A stretch of 64,000 bases of DNA. Origin: Sulfuriferula multivorans (GTDB lineage Bacteria; Pseudomonadota; Gammaproteobacteria; Burkholderiales; Sulfuriferulaceae). This document shows positions 44,419-55,110 of the stretch, one piece after another. The position numbers were made by a program, and so were the translations under genes. The DNA lies in contig NZ_BGOW01000036.1 in NCBI RefSeq assembly GCF_003851125.1, positions 1 to 64,000 on the forward strand, in the 5' to 3' direction. The stretch's first letter is position 1. Every line of letters begins with the position of its first letter. The notes beneath the pieces were generated by a model. The model did not search any database. It saw only the letters and a list, made by a program, of their open reading frames with translations, and was not told where the DNA came from.

Positions 44419-45576
44419 TTATTTTGTCAGAGGGGCGACTTCCCATTCGCCTTTGTTGTCGAGCAGTATGCGGTCGCAGTTGAGTTCGCTGCGATCAGCT
44501 TCGTGACCAGCCAGTTCGACGACTACAATCTCACCGCTACTGCGCAGTTGCTGGATTTTCTGCGCCAGTTTGGCGTTTTTCAGATAGGGCGCCAGAATGC
44601 CTTTTGAGCCGGGAGAACGCCAGAACAGTGTGGCAATTTCGCGCAGATCAAGGCTGAATCCAGTGGCAGGGCGGGCGCGGCCAAATGCTTTGCCGACCTC
44701 GTCATAACGTCCGCCCTGCGCCAATACGTTGGTATGCGTTCCCGCATAGGCGGAAAACACCACACCGCTGTGGTAGTGGTAGCCGCGCAGCTCGGCGAGG
44801 TCAATATTGATTTTTGCACTACCCTTGAGTTCATTTTCGATGGCGCGCAATTGTTCCAGGGCCTGGGTGATTTCCAGGCTGCTAGGCAAAATTTGAAATG
44901 CTTCGTCCAGCACCTCTACCCCGCCATAGAGCGTGGGCAGTGCGGTAAATGCGGCACGGGTTGCCTCGTCCATGCCGTGGGTCAAATCGCGAATGGCCGG
45001 GGTGTCTTTAGCCTGCAGCGCCTGGAACAAGGCGGCTTCTTTCTCTGCGGGAACGTGCCCGTAAGCCATCAATCCGCCAAATACGCCAACATGTCCAATA
45101 TCCAGATAGAGGTCACTGACGCCAGCGAGAGCCAATGCATCCAGCATCAGTCGCTGGATTTCAACGTCGGCTTCGTAACCGCTGTGGCCGTAAAGCTCGG
45201 CACCTACCTGCAGTAATTCACGCGAGCGATTCATGCCTTCGGGCAAGGTGTGCACAACGACACCGGCATAACACAGGCGCGTCACCCCCTGATGATTGAG
45301 CAGATGCGCGTCGATGCGCGCGACTTGTGGAGTGATGTCTGCCCGCAGACCCATCATGCGTCCCGATAATTGGTCCACCAGCTTGAACGTACGCGTGTCC
45401 AGGTCGCTACCCGTACCGGTGAGTAGCGATTCCAGATACTCCAGCATGGGTGGGGTAACCAGTTCGTAGCCGTGAGTGCGGAACATGTTGAGCGTGCTGA
45501 GGCGCAGGTACTCCAGACGCCAGGCGACCGGTGGCAGGAGATCTTCGATATATTCAGGTAATAGCCAGTTATGCAT
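44419..45576 (-). CDS. hisZ: ATP phosphoribosyltransferase regulatory subunit HisZ
   Basis: 385 residues from the ATG at 45576 (MHNWLLPEYIEDLLPP). It is a class II aaRS-like paralogue of histidyl-tRNA synthetase without an aminoacylation function: FRTHGYELVTPPMLEYLESL, then MMGLRADITPQVARIDA near 78. It combines with short-form HisG to make histidine-regulated ATP phosphoribosyltransferase, implying a short HisG elsewhere in the genome. The real HisRS is separately encoded at 55.7-57.0 kb. Confidence 0.93.
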   Translation of the reverse strand: MHNWLLPEYIEDLLPPVAWRLEYLRLSTLNMFRTHGYELVTPPMLEYLESLLTGTGSDLDTRTFKLVDQLSGRMMGLRADITPQVARIDAHLLNHQGVTRLCYAGVVVHTLPEGMNRSRELLQVGAELYGHSGYEADVEIQRLMLDALALAGVSDLYLDIGHVGVFGGLMAYGHVPAEKEAALFQALQAKDTPAIRDLTHGMDEATRAAFTALPTLYGGVEVLDEAFQILPSSLEITQALEQLRAIENELKGSAKINIDLAELRGYHYHSGVVFSAYAGTHTNVLAQGGRYDEVGKAFGRARPATGFSLDLREIATLFWRSPGSKGILAPYLKNAKLAQKIQQLRSSGEIVVVELAGHEADRSELNCDRILLDNKGEWEVAPLTK

Positions 45577-45766
45577 GGGAATGAGATGCAAGCAGAATTA
45601 ACAAACCGCTGAGCATAGACGCGAGTCCGGCGAAGCGCAACTGGCTATCATTCAGGATGACCATCTTACGAAACGCTTCACGCCATAAACTGGGCGCCAC
45701 TGACGGCAGCAGGCCTTCCAGCACCGGCATCAGTGCAATGGCAGTGAGGAAGTTGCCACCGTTCAT
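45569..45766 (-). CDS. DUF2065 small membrane protein
   Basis: 65 residues, two hydrophobic helices (FLTAIALMPVLEGLLPSVAP and FAGLASMLSGLLILLAS) flanking WREAFRKMVILNDSQLR, the DUF2065 pattern. It starts 4 nt after hflC and its end overlaps the start of hisZ by 8 nt. The gene is conserved next to hflC in many Proteobacteria; function unknown. Confidence 0.9.
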   Translation of the reverse strand: MNGGNFLTAIALMPVLEGLLPSVAPSLWREAFRKMVILNDSQLRFAGLASMLSGLLILLASHSHA

Positions 45767-45769
45767 GGC

Positions 45770-46642
45770 CTATTTTCCCGCATTGGGTGATTTCATGTAC
45801 TTGAAGAAGGCATTATTCGGTTCAAGTACCAGTACGTCACTTTTGCTCTTGAAGCTCTGGCGGTACGCATCCATGCTGCGATAGAAGGCGTAAAACTCTG
45901 GGTTTTTCGAGTAGGCCAAGGCATAGATGGCGCTGGCTTTGGCATCGCCCGCGCCCTTGATCTCCTGGGCGTCACGGTAGGCGTTGGCAATGATGACCTG
46001 ACGCTGGCGGTCAGCATCTGCCTTGATTTTCTCGGCTTCTGCGGAACCGGTGGAACGCAGTTCATTGGCTACCCGTTTACGCTCCGCTTCCATGCGCCGA
46101 TATACCGACTCGCTGACTTCGTCCGGCAGATCCACGTGTTTGAGACGCACATCAAGTACTTGCACGCCGATTGCACGCGCATCCTGATCGGCTTTTTGAC
46201 GCAGGGTTGCCATGATTTGGTCACGTTCACCGGATACCACGTCATGTATGGTGCGTTTGCCGAACTCGGCGCGCAATCCGTCATTGATGGTCTGGCGCAG
46301 GCGTGTCTTCGCGCGGGTTTCATCACCGCCCACGCTGACGTAATATTGCCGGGTGTCAATAATGCGCCATTTAACAAAGAAATCCACCAGCACGTTCTTC
46401 TTTTCCGAGGTAATGAAACGATCTGGCTGGGCGGGGTCGAGGGTCAGCACGCGCGTATCGAAATAGCGCACGTTCTGCACCAGTGGCAGTTTGAAATACA
46501 GCCCTGGCTTTTTATGTATGGCAACGACCTCACCCAGCTGGAAGACCATCGCGTTCTGGCGCTGATCCACGGTATACATGCTAAGGCTCGCCAATATCAG
46601 TATGCCCAGTATGACGACTATCAGGATATTCAAATGTTTCAT
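45770..46642 (-). CDS. hflC: HflC, modulator of FtsH protease
   Basis: 290 residues. One N-terminal transmembrane helix (ILIVVILGILILASLSMYTVDQRQNAMVFQLGEV) and a periplasmic SPFH/band-7 domain (RYFDTRVLTLD...), then a coiled-coil region (KADADRQRQVIIANAYRDAQEIKGAGDAKA). HflC and HflK form a large cage around FtsH in the inner membrane, restraining its access to membrane substrates. Overlaps the end of hflK by 4 nt (ATGA), so the two are translationally coupled. Confidence 0.96.
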   Translation of the reverse strand: MKHLNILIVVILGILILASLSMYTVDQRQNAMVFQLGEVVAIHKKPGLYFKLPLVQNVRYFDTRVLTLDPAQPDRFITSEKKNVLVDFFVKWRIIDTRQYYVSVGGDETRAKTRLRQTINDGLRAEFGKRTIHDVVSGERDQIMATLRQKADQDARAIGVQVLDVRLKHVDLPDEVSESVYRRMEAERKRVANELRSTGSAEAEKIKADADRQRQVIIANAYRDAQEIKGAGDAKASAIYALAYSKNPEFYAFYRSMDAYRQSFKSKSDVLVLEPNNAFFKYMKSPNAGK

Positions 46643-47811
46643 GGCCGATCCTCCCGGTCACGGCTGCGGAAGGTGTCGCGCGAGCGGTCATCCGGAGCGG
46701 GTGGGGTGGTGCTGGGCTTGGGAGTGGCATCCAGCATGACCGGCGGCGGGGGCGTGCCCTGACCAGACATGTTCATCAGTTTGTCGAGAGGCAGATAAAG
46801 CAGGTTGTTGCCCCCCTTGCTGCTGTCAACCAGCACCTTGGTGGTGTTCGATAATACCTGCTGCATCATGTCCTGATACATGCGTTCACGCGTGACACCT
46901 GGCGCCTTGTTGTATTCCTCAACTATCTGCTTGAAGCGGCTGGCATCACCTTCGGCATTGGCAATGACCGACTGCTTGTAGCCTGCAGCCTCTTCAGACA
47001 GGCGGGCTGCCATGCCGCGTGCTTTGGGAATGACATCGTTGGCATAAGCCTGGCCTTCACTCTTCAGGCGTTCGCGATCCTGGCCGGCTTTGACCGCATC
47101 ATCGAATGCGCCCTGTACTTGCTGGGGCGGCTGCGCGTTCTGCAGGGTGACCTGGCTGATGCTGATGCCGGTTTTGTAGCGATCGAGGACTGTCTGTATC
47201 TGCTTGGCGGCGTTCGCAGCGACATCGGCGCGACCTTCGTAAAGCACATAGTCCATTTTGCTCTTGCCTACGATTTCGCTCATGACACTTTCGGCAACCT
47301 GGCGCACGGCTTCGTCGGGCGAACGGTTATTGAACAGGTAATCTTCAGGATTTTTCAGGATATATTGCACGGCAAACTGGATATCGACGATATTTTCGTC
47401 ATCGGTGAGCATCAGCGATTCTTTCAACATCTTGGTTTGAACGTTGTTGCGATAGCCGATTTCCACGGTGCGCACTTGCTCGATGTTCACTACCTGTACG
47501 CTTTCAATTGGCCACGGCAAATGCCAGTTCGGACCGGGCTGGGTGGTTTCGATGTATTTTCCGAAACGCAGCACCACACCACGTTCACCAGCATCCACAA
47601 TGTAAAATCCGCTGGCCAGCCATACCGCGACAATGATAGCGCCTACAATACCCAGGCCGGCGGCGCCCAAGCCATTCGAGCCAGGCGCACCGCCGGGAGT
47701 TTTTTTTCCGCCAAACAAGCCTTTGAGCTTATCGGTAAATCGACGCCAAAGCTCATCCAGATCCGGCGGTCCCTCGTTTTTTTTGCCCCACTGCGGGTCG
47801 TTCCAAGCCAT
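46639..47811 (-). CDS. hflK: HflK, modulator of FtsH protease
   Basis: 390 residues. A Gly/Pro-rich cytoplasmic N-terminus (MAWNDPQWGKKNEGPPDLDELWRRFTDKL) precedes a transmembrane helix (GAIIVAVWLASGFYIV), the SPFH domain (ERGVVLRFGKYIETTQPGPNWHLPWPIE) and a helical region (EAAGYKQSVIANAEGDASRFKQIVEEY). The Pro/Arg/Asp-rich tail ends SRDREDRP. It pairs with HflC. Starts 4 nt after hflX. Confidence 0.96.
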   Translation of the reverse strand: MAWNDPQWGKKNEGPPDLDELWRRFTDKLKGLFGGKKTPGGAPGSNGLGAAGLGIVGAIIVAVWLASGFYIVDAGERGVVLRFGKYIETTQPGPNWHLPWPIESVQVVNIEQVRTVEIGYRNNVQTKMLKESLMLTDDENIVDIQFAVQYILKNPEDYLFNNRSPDEAVRQVAESVMSEIVGKSKMDYVLYEGRADVAANAAKQIQTVLDRYKTGISISQVTLQNAQPPQQVQGAFDDAVKAGQDRERLKSEGQAYANDVIPKARGMAARLSEEAAGYKQSVIANAEGDASRFKQIVEEYNKAPGVTRERMYQDMMQQVLSNTTKVLVDSSKGGNNLLYLPLDKLMNMSGQGTPPPPVMLDATPKPSTTPPAPDDRSRDTFRSRDREDRP

Positions 47812-47815
47812 GGTT

Positions 47816-48973
47816 TTAGTCCAGTTCTGGATGATATTCGTTGTTGATGATGGCGGTGCTCAATTGCGGGGCTGCAGGCTCATGGTGATGCTGCGACATT
47901 TGCGTCAGCACATCACGCAATGCGGGAATGCCTGCGCCGGTTTTGGCGCTCACTCTGATCCGTGTAATCTTACCATACTCATCCTGCTCGACACCGGGTT
48001 CTATCGTCCCAAGATCAATCTTGTTCATTACCAGGATTTGGGGCACGTGCAATGCGCCGATTTCCGCCAGTACCTTGTTGACTTCGGCGATCTGTTTGTC
48101 GCGATTCGGATTGCAGGCATCCACCACATGCAGAAGCAGGTCGGCCTGGATGGTTTCTTCCAGCGTGGCACGAAAACTCTCCACCAAAGTATGCGGCAGG
48201 CGGGTGATGAAACCGACTGTGTCGGAAACCACGATTTCGCCCGCATTCGGCAGGTACAGCTGACGTGTCGTGGTATCCAGGGTGGCGAACAGTTGGTCGG
48301 CGGCATAGCTGCCAGCGTTGGTGAGCGTATTGAATAGGGTGGATTTGCCGGTATTGGTGTAACCCACGAGCGACACCGACATGACCCGGCCGCGGCTGCG
48401 CGCACGGCGCTGTACAGTGCGCTGGCGGTGCTGCTTGACCAGCCGGTCTTTTAATAGTTTGACGCGCTTGCCGATCAGGCGGCGGTCGGTTTCCAGCTGG
48501 GTTTCACCCGGACCACGCAGTCCGACGCCGCCTTTCTGACGTTCCAGGTGAGTCCAGCCACGGACCAGACGCGTGGAAATGTGCCCAAGCTGGGCGAGCT
48601 CGATCTGCAACTGGCCTTCGGCACTTTGTGCGCGGCGCGCAAAAATATCCAGAATCAGGCTGGTACGGTCCACTACCCGGCACTGCAATATCTTTTCCAG
48701 GTTGCGTTCCTGGGCAGGGGACAATGCGTGGTTGAAGATCACGACGCCTGCCTCGGTGCTCTGCACCATGGCAGCTATTTCTTCCACTTTTCCGCTGCCG
48801 GCGAATAGTGCTGCATCGGGCCGGACGCGGCGTCCTTCGACCAGACCCGCCACTTCAAGCTGAGCACTTTCAGCCAGGCGATGCAGTTCTTCTACGCTAT
48901 CGGCGTAATCCGGTTCGCCAAAATCCAGGCTGGCCAGCACCACGCGTTCGCTACCGGCATGACGTTCAAACAT
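47816..48973 (-). CDS. hflX: GTPase HflX
   Basis: 385 residues from the ATG at 48973. An N-terminal HflX domain (LAESAQLEVAGLVEGRRVRPDAALFAGSGKVEEI) and coiled coil (GPGETQLETDRRLI) precede a TRAFAC GTPase domain: SLVGYTNTGKSTLFNTLTN (P-loop), DTVGFI (G3), MNKIDL (G4). HflX splits stalled or hibernating 70S ribosomes under stress. It lies between hfq and hflK as in many Proteobacteria. Confidence 0.95.
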   Translation of the reverse strand: MFERHAGSERVVLASLDFGEPDYADSVEELHRLAESAQLEVAGLVEGRRVRPDAALFAGSGKVEEIAAMVQSTEAGVVIFNHALSPAQERNLEKILQCRVVDRTSLILDIFARRAQSAEGQLQIELAQLGHISTRLVRGWTHLERQKGGVGLRGPGETQLETDRRLIGKRVKLLKDRLVKQHRQRTVQRRARSRGRVMSVSLVGYTNTGKSTLFNTLTNAGSYAADQLFATLDTTTRQLYLPNAGEIVVSDTVGFITRLPHTLVESFRATLEETIQADLLLHVVDACNPNRDKQIAEVNKVLAEIGALHVPQILVMNKIDLGTIEPGVEQDEYGKITRIRVSAKTGAGIPALRDVLTQMSQHHHEPAAPQLSTAIINNEYHPELD

Positions 48974-49047
48974 GGAAATGCACCGCAATGGTTTTACCCA
49001 GACAGCATGCTAAAGGACGCGTCTGGCGATAGTCAGATAAGCAGAAG

Positions 49048-49287
49048 TTATTCAGCGCCTTGATCCGGACGAAGGTTGACCGCGCGAGCCGGAACGACGG
49101 TGGAAATGGCATGTTTGTATACCATCTGCGTTACCGCATTTTTGAGCAGGACGACGTATTGGTCAAACGACTCGACATGCCCCTGTAATTTGATGCCGTT
49201 TACCAGGTAGATGGAAACGGGTACGTGTTCCTTGCGTAACACGTTGAGAAAGGGATCCTGCAACAATTGACCCTTGGATACGCTCAT
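49048..49287 (-). CDS. hfq: RNA chaperone Hfq
   Basis: 79 residues, Sm-like hexameric ring that pairs small RNAs with mRNAs. Sm1 is [39 protein letters not shown] and Sm2 is MVYKHAIST. The C-terminal tail is very short, usual for betaproteobacteria. GGGAG lies before the ATG. First gene of the hfq-hflX-hflK-hflC group. Confidence 0.98.
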   Translation of the reverse strand: MSVSKGQLLQDPFLNVLRKEHVPVSIYLVNGIKLQGHVESFDQYVVLLKNAVTQMVYKHAISTVVPARAVNLRPDQGAE

Positions 49288-49376
49288 TTTTATGTACTCC
49301 CAAGCTTATTGGATATTAGTTGATTATGCGGTCAAGCTGCGTATCGGGCAAATATGAGAAAATGCTGATATGCAGT

Positions 49377-51206
49377 TCATGCCGTCGGTGTATCGAATTG
49401 CGGACGCCCGAAGTGGTAACCCTGCCCCCAATTGACGCCCATTTCACGCAGGAGTTCCGCGGTCTCGGCGTCCTCGATGTTTTCTGCAATGGTGGTAATG
49501 CCCTGTTTGCGGGACAGGTCGACGATACTTTGTATCATGTCGCGAATTTTCAAGTTGTGACGCAAATTGGCAATCATCCAGCCTTCGATTTTCAGGAAGC
49601 TGACCGGTAGCTTGGCCAGGTACAGAAACGAGGAATAACCGCTGCCGAAATCGTCCAGCGCCAGACGAAAGCCGGAATCCAGCAAGGGTTGTATCTCGCG
49701 CATCAGGAGATCGAAGTTGGCGATGTACTGGCGCTCGGTAATTTCGAACACCAGCGGCTTGGCCGAATCCATCGTGACTGCGCAACTACTGCAAATCTGC
49801 TGGGTGAGTTCGAGCAGTTGTTTGACCAAATCGCTGCGTGCCAGGAATTGCGGTGACAAGTTAATGAAATGGGCGAAATCCGGCGTTGCACCCGCATCCA
49901 GGCGCGCGGCGCAACGCATGATGGCCTGGCGGGTAATGCTTTGATCCACCAGATGGATCAGGTGCAGTCCTTCGGCAGCTTCGATGAATTCAGCGGCTGG
50001 AGCGGTACGTCCGGTTCTGCCGACCAGGCGCGCGAGCGCTTCGTCTGCGACCGGTGCGCCGGTAGAGAGATCCACCATGATCTGATAGGCCGTGACTATG
50101 CGTTTGTCCTGTAATGCGGATTGCAGCTCTCCGGCATGCCAAAGCAGTCCGCGCTGTGCCGTCTGGTGCAAAATCACGCGGTCACGCCCGCCATTTTTGG
50201 CTTCATACAAGGCACTGTCGGCTTCAGCCAGGATGTGGGCGATATTTTTCTCGCCGCCCTGATAGACGCTAACGCCGGCGCTCAAAGTCAGATCCAGGCT
50301 GCCATGCGGTGTTGCAATCGGGTGCTGCGCATAGGCCTGGCGCAGTCTGTCTATCACCGCAAACGCCTGTGGGCCGTCCACCTTATGCAAGTAGATGAAA
50401 AATTCTTCGCCGCCCCAGCGAGCGATCCAGTCGCCATCGCGCATTTGCTCCACCAATATGGCAGCCGCCTGGCGCAGAACGGTATCACCGGTTTCATGGC
50501 CGTAATGATCATTCACCAGCTTGAATCGATCCAGATCGCAAATTGCGATAGCAAAAGTTTCACCGCTGCGCTGGGAACGTGCAAACTCATCAGCGAGCCG
50601 GGTTTCTGCGGCGCGCCGGTTAGGCAAGCCAGTAAGCAGATCGGAAAGCGCCAGCGCCTTGAGTTCTTCACTCTGCCGTTTTTGCAGCAAAAACTGCCCA
50701 AACCATGCGGCGAGTAATTCGACAAATGCGATATCGTCTTCTGAACACGCTGTCGTCAACACTGTGCGACGCATGAATGACAAGGTGCCGTAGAGATGCT
50801 CGCCTACCCATATTGGGGTACCGATATACACATTAAAGCCCAGCTGGGTATGCAGTGCATGTTCACGGTAGTGTTGATCCTGACTCAGATCAGGGAGGCA
50901 CAGACTGCTTTGGGTAATGGCCACCGCATGAGAAATGGAATCATGTAATGCGATTTGCCAGGGCGTCTGGAATATTCCGGTTGCATCGAATAGATAACTC
51001 AGCGTGTAATGCTCGTCGACTTCGCCGACCAGCGCGGTTTCCATGTTCATCGCCGCAGTAGCAGCCTCGAGCATGGCGTCGATTTTTTGTATCTCGTCCA
51101 GGGTGCGGTCTGTGGCCAGTCGCCATAATGCGCGCAGACGATCCTGCAGGTTTGCTGGGGTGCTGGAGGGGCCCAAATCAGAATTTCCGGATAAGTGGTT
51201 TTTCAT
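49377..51206 (-). CDS. GAF-GGDEF-EAL cyclic-di-GMP signalling protein
   Basis: 609 residues. An N-terminal GAF domain (about 40-180) senses an unknown signal. The diguanylate cyclase domain has SDLLTGLPNRRAAETRL and an intact active site WGGEEFF near 265. The phosphodiesterase domain has DEALARL, LVFEITER, LALDDFGSGYSSFLYLAKLPVSFLKIEGWMI and TIAENIED; the usual EGVE loop reads ENIE and KID reads KIE, so phosphodiesterase activity may be altered. No membrane segment, so cytoplasmic. Monocistronic between galT and hfq. Confidence 0.92.
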   Translation of the reverse strand: MKNHLSGNSDLGPSSTPANLQDRLRALWRLATDRTLDEIQKIDAMLEAATAAMNMETALVGEVDEHYTLSYLFDATGIFQTPWQIALHDSISHAVAITQSSLCLPDLSQDQHYREHALHTQLGFNVYIGTPIWVGEHLYGTLSFMRRTVLTTACSEDDIAFVELLAAWFGQFLLQKRQSEELKALALSDLLTGLPNRRAAETRLADEFARSQRSGETFAIAICDLDRFKLVNDHYGHETGDTVLRQAAAILVEQMRDGDWIARWGGEEFFIYLHKVDGPQAFAVIDRLRQAYAQHPIATPHGSLDLTLSAGVSVYQGGEKNIAHILAEADSALYEAKNGGRDRVILHQTAQRGLLWHAGELQSALQDKRIVTAYQIMVDLSTGAPVADEALARLVGRTGRTAPAAEFIEAAEGLHLIHLVDQSITRQAIMRCAARLDAGATPDFAHFINLSPQFLARSDLVKQLLELTQQICSSCAVTMDSAKPLVFEITERQYIANFDLLMREIQPLLDSGFRLALDDFGSGYSSFLYLAKLPVSFLKIEGWMIANLRHNLKIRDMIQSIVDLSRKQGITTIAENIEDAETAELLREMGVNWGQGYHFGRPQFDTPTA

Positions 51207-51310
51207 CAGGGTTTATTTTCCGGATAGCCTATTTGTGTGGGCAATACACCCCCGTAGAGCGGGCGCTTCACTTCCAGTCTAGACAACATTTCCCAAAAGA
51301 ACTATAGGCA

Positions 51311-52396
51311 TTATTCTTGCTCTATTTGCGCGTTGCGCAGACGTGCTGCGGCGGCTTCAGGGCTGATTGTGTTGACAAATAATCCGGAGCCCAATTCAAA
51401 GCCGGTAGGGATCGAGGTGCGTGGGCAGATTTCCAGATGCCAGTGGTAACTGGCGGCGTGTTCGGCGGAGTGTTGATCATGCGGCACGGCGTGCAGGAAG
51501 TAGTTGTACTGGGCGCCGCCGATCACTGCGTCAAGACGTGCCATGGTGCGTTTGAGCACGTTGGCGAGATCGGCCAGATCGTCTGTGCTGATGGCCAGAA
51601 AATCTGATTGGTGCACGAGAGGCAGGATGTGTACTTCCCATTCGAAGCGGCTGGCGAACGGCTTGATGGCGATGAATTTTTCCCCGCGCTCCACCACGTA
51701 CTGGCCGACGTCGATTTTGCGCCGGATTTCGCCCGAATTACGATCGTAAATGGTGGCTTCAAAGGTCAGCGCTTCATCAATCAACGCGCAGAAAATGCAG
51801 TGATGATGCTTGCGGAAGTACTCGCGGCTGTTATCCACCTCGGCCTGCACGTTCTCCGGCACCACCGGCATGGCAATCACCTGGCTGTGGGTGTGGGGGA
51901 TCGAGGCGCCTGCTGCGGGTCCAAAATTTTTGAATATCAGTACATATTTGAGCCGTTCGTCCGAGGCGTAAATTTGCGCCATGCGGTCCCGATAGGCACC
52001 AAACAGCATGGCCAGATGGGCGCTGCTCATGTCATGCAGGGCGGTACCGTGTTCATAGTGGTCGATAATGACCTCGTGGCGGCCATAGCCGTCGATGGTC
52101 TGCTGCAGGCCAAAACTGAAATTGCTTTGACTGCGATCGTCCCCCAGCACCGGGTAGAGGTTTTCCACGATACGGATATCCCAGTCACCGCTGGCCGGGT
52201 AAGTCAGTATTTCCGGCGGCGTCTTGTCTTCGTTGCCGCGGCAGAACGGGCAGGTTTCCACGTGTTTGCGCGTGTCGCGCGGCGCCAGATCCTCGGCTTT
52301 TTTTGGGCGCATGCTGCGTGCCGTGGCAACCAGCACCGATTCGCTGGGCACAATGGGGTTGATGCGGATTTCGCGGATTTCGTTTGATTCGCTCAT
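51311..52396 (-). CDS. galT: galactose-1-phosphate uridylyltransferase family protein
   Basis: 361 residues, HIT-superfamily GalT. Zinc site TCPFCRGNEDKTPPE near 49; active site IPHTHSQVIAMP near 165, where canonical HPHSQ reads HTHSQ; second zinc region with HHHCIFCALIDE near 195; C-terminal HWHLEICPR. It transfers UMP between UDP-glucose and galactose 1-phosphate. No galK, galE or galM is nearby, so it may serve sugar-nucleotide turnover rather than galactose catabolism. AGGAAAA precedes the ATG. Confidence 0.9.
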   Translation of the reverse strand: MSESNEIREIRINPIVPSESVLVATARSMRPKKAEDLAPRDTRKHVETCPFCRGNEDKTPPEILTYPASGDWDIRIVENLYPVLGDDRSQSNFSFGLQQTIDGYGRHEVIIDHYEHGTALHDMSSAHLAMLFGAYRDRMAQIYASDERLKYVLIFKNFGPAAGASIPHTHSQVIAMPVVPENVQAEVDNSREYFRKHHHCIFCALIDEALTFEATIYDRNSGEIRRKIDVGQYVVERGEKFIAIKPFASRFEWEVHILPLVHQSDFLAISTDDLADLANVLKRTMARLDAVIGGAQYNYFLHAVPHDQHSAEHAASYHWHLEICPRTSIPTGFELGSGLFVNTISPEAAAARLRNAQIEQE

Positions 52397-52484
52397 ATTT
52401 TTTCCTGCATTATTTTGAAAGCAAAGAATTCTGGTTTGGCCATGACTTTAATAGCTGTTCAAACATTTAATGTCGTTCTACAGA

Positions 52485-53897
<1,413 letters not shown>

Positions 53898-53946
53898 GGT
53901 GTATTCATCGCCGTGTATTGAGCGGCGATTGGTTCCGGTTTATATT

Positions 53947-55110
53947 TTACAAAGCAAGTGCGTAGACACCGCCGTTGGCGGTTTGTACTACGACACCGCC
54001 GCTGCGTGGTTGCGGGCGGCTGATAATGGCGGACCCATCGGTGGCGATGCGGCCGACAAAATGACCGTCATCCAGTGCCAGCAGGTGTACATAGCCCTGC
54101 CCATCACCTACCGCCAGATAGTTGCCGACCCGTTGTGGTGCCGTGGTGCCGCGTGCTCGCAATTTGTCCTGCGTCCACAGGATTGCGCCACGGTTCTTTT
54201 CCAGTGCGACTACCTCGCCTTTGTCATTAGTCACATAGAGATTGCTGTCATCCATGGTAAGGCCAGCCACACTGGACAGTTCGCGCGTCCAGTTGACATT
54301 GCCGGTGCGCAGATCAAAACAGGCCACGCGCCCCTGGAAGGCAGCAGCGCATACCTGTTTGTCATCAGCGACCGGGGTGCTGGTGACATCGGCAATCCGT
54401 TCGATTTCCGAAGCACCTTTTGGAATCGCCACACTAGCCTCCCAGCCGACTGCTCCGGTATCCAGCGCGAGTGCCACCAACTTGCCGCCGGCGTAACCGG
54501 CGAAGACGCCACCACGTGTAATGAGTACACCAGGCTGGCTGCGTAACAACAACGCAGGCAACAAGCGTTCATACATCCACTTACGCGAGCCATCCTTGGC
54601 ATCCAGCGCATAAATGTGGCCGTCGGCGGTGCGTGCCACGACGAAGCCATCGGCAACTTGAGGGACTCCAAGCACTTCGCTGGATAGCTGTACTTGCCAG
54701 CGCGGCTTGCCCTTGCTATCGAATGCCAGTAATTGGCCTTTGGGCGTGCCTACCAGTTCCAGATCGTCGCCAATGCCCACCCCTGCAGACAGTTTGCCGC
54801 CGGTTGCGATGCGCCACAAGGTGGCGCCATTGCCGGCATCAAGCTTGGCCAATTGACCATCGTATCCGGCCACGTAAATCGCATCGGCACTCAAACCCGG
54901 TGCAAAGGCATAGCTGCGCGCCGGATCTATCTTGGCCTGCCAACCGGTCTTGAGATTGACTGCGGGCTTGAACTCCACCAGCGGCGCAGGCTTTTCTGCT
55001 GGAGAACTGCTGTCGAACCAGTTCATCGGGTTCATGCTGGAACAGCCGGCAAGGGCGGCGACGAGTGCGAATACGCTGAGGCGCGGCACCATGTGGATGA
55101 GTTTGTTCAT
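53947..55110 (-). CDS. bamB: outer membrane assembly lipoprotein BamB
   Basis: 387 residues. A lipoprotein signal with lipobox ALAGCSS is followed by an eight-bladed PQQ-like beta-propeller (repeats such as AKLDAGNGATLWRIATGGKLSAGVG, YALDAKDGSRKWMYE, VACFDLRTGNVNWTRE). BamB is an accessory subunit of the BAM complex that folds outer-membrane beta-barrels. Its ATG overlaps the yfgM stop (ATGA), giving a coupled pair. Confidence 0.95.
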   Translation of the reverse strand: MNKLIHMVPRLSVFALVAALAGCSSMNPMNWFDSSSPAEKPAPLVEFKPAVNLKTGWQAKIDPARSYAFAPGLSADAIYVAGYDGQLAKLDAGNGATLWRIATGGKLSAGVGIGDDLELVGTPKGQLLAFDSKGKPRWQVQLSSEVLGVPQVADGFVVARTADGHIYALDAKDGSRKWMYERLLPALLLRSQPGVLITRGGVFAGYAGGKLVALALDTGAVGWEASVAIPKGASEIERIADVTSTPVADDKQVCAAAFQGRVACFDLRTGNVNWTRELSSVAGLTMDDSNLYVTNDKGEVVALEKNRGAILWTQDKLRARGTTAPQRVGNYLAVGDGQGYVHLLALDDGHFVGRIATDGSAIISRPQPRSGGVVVQTANGGVYALAL

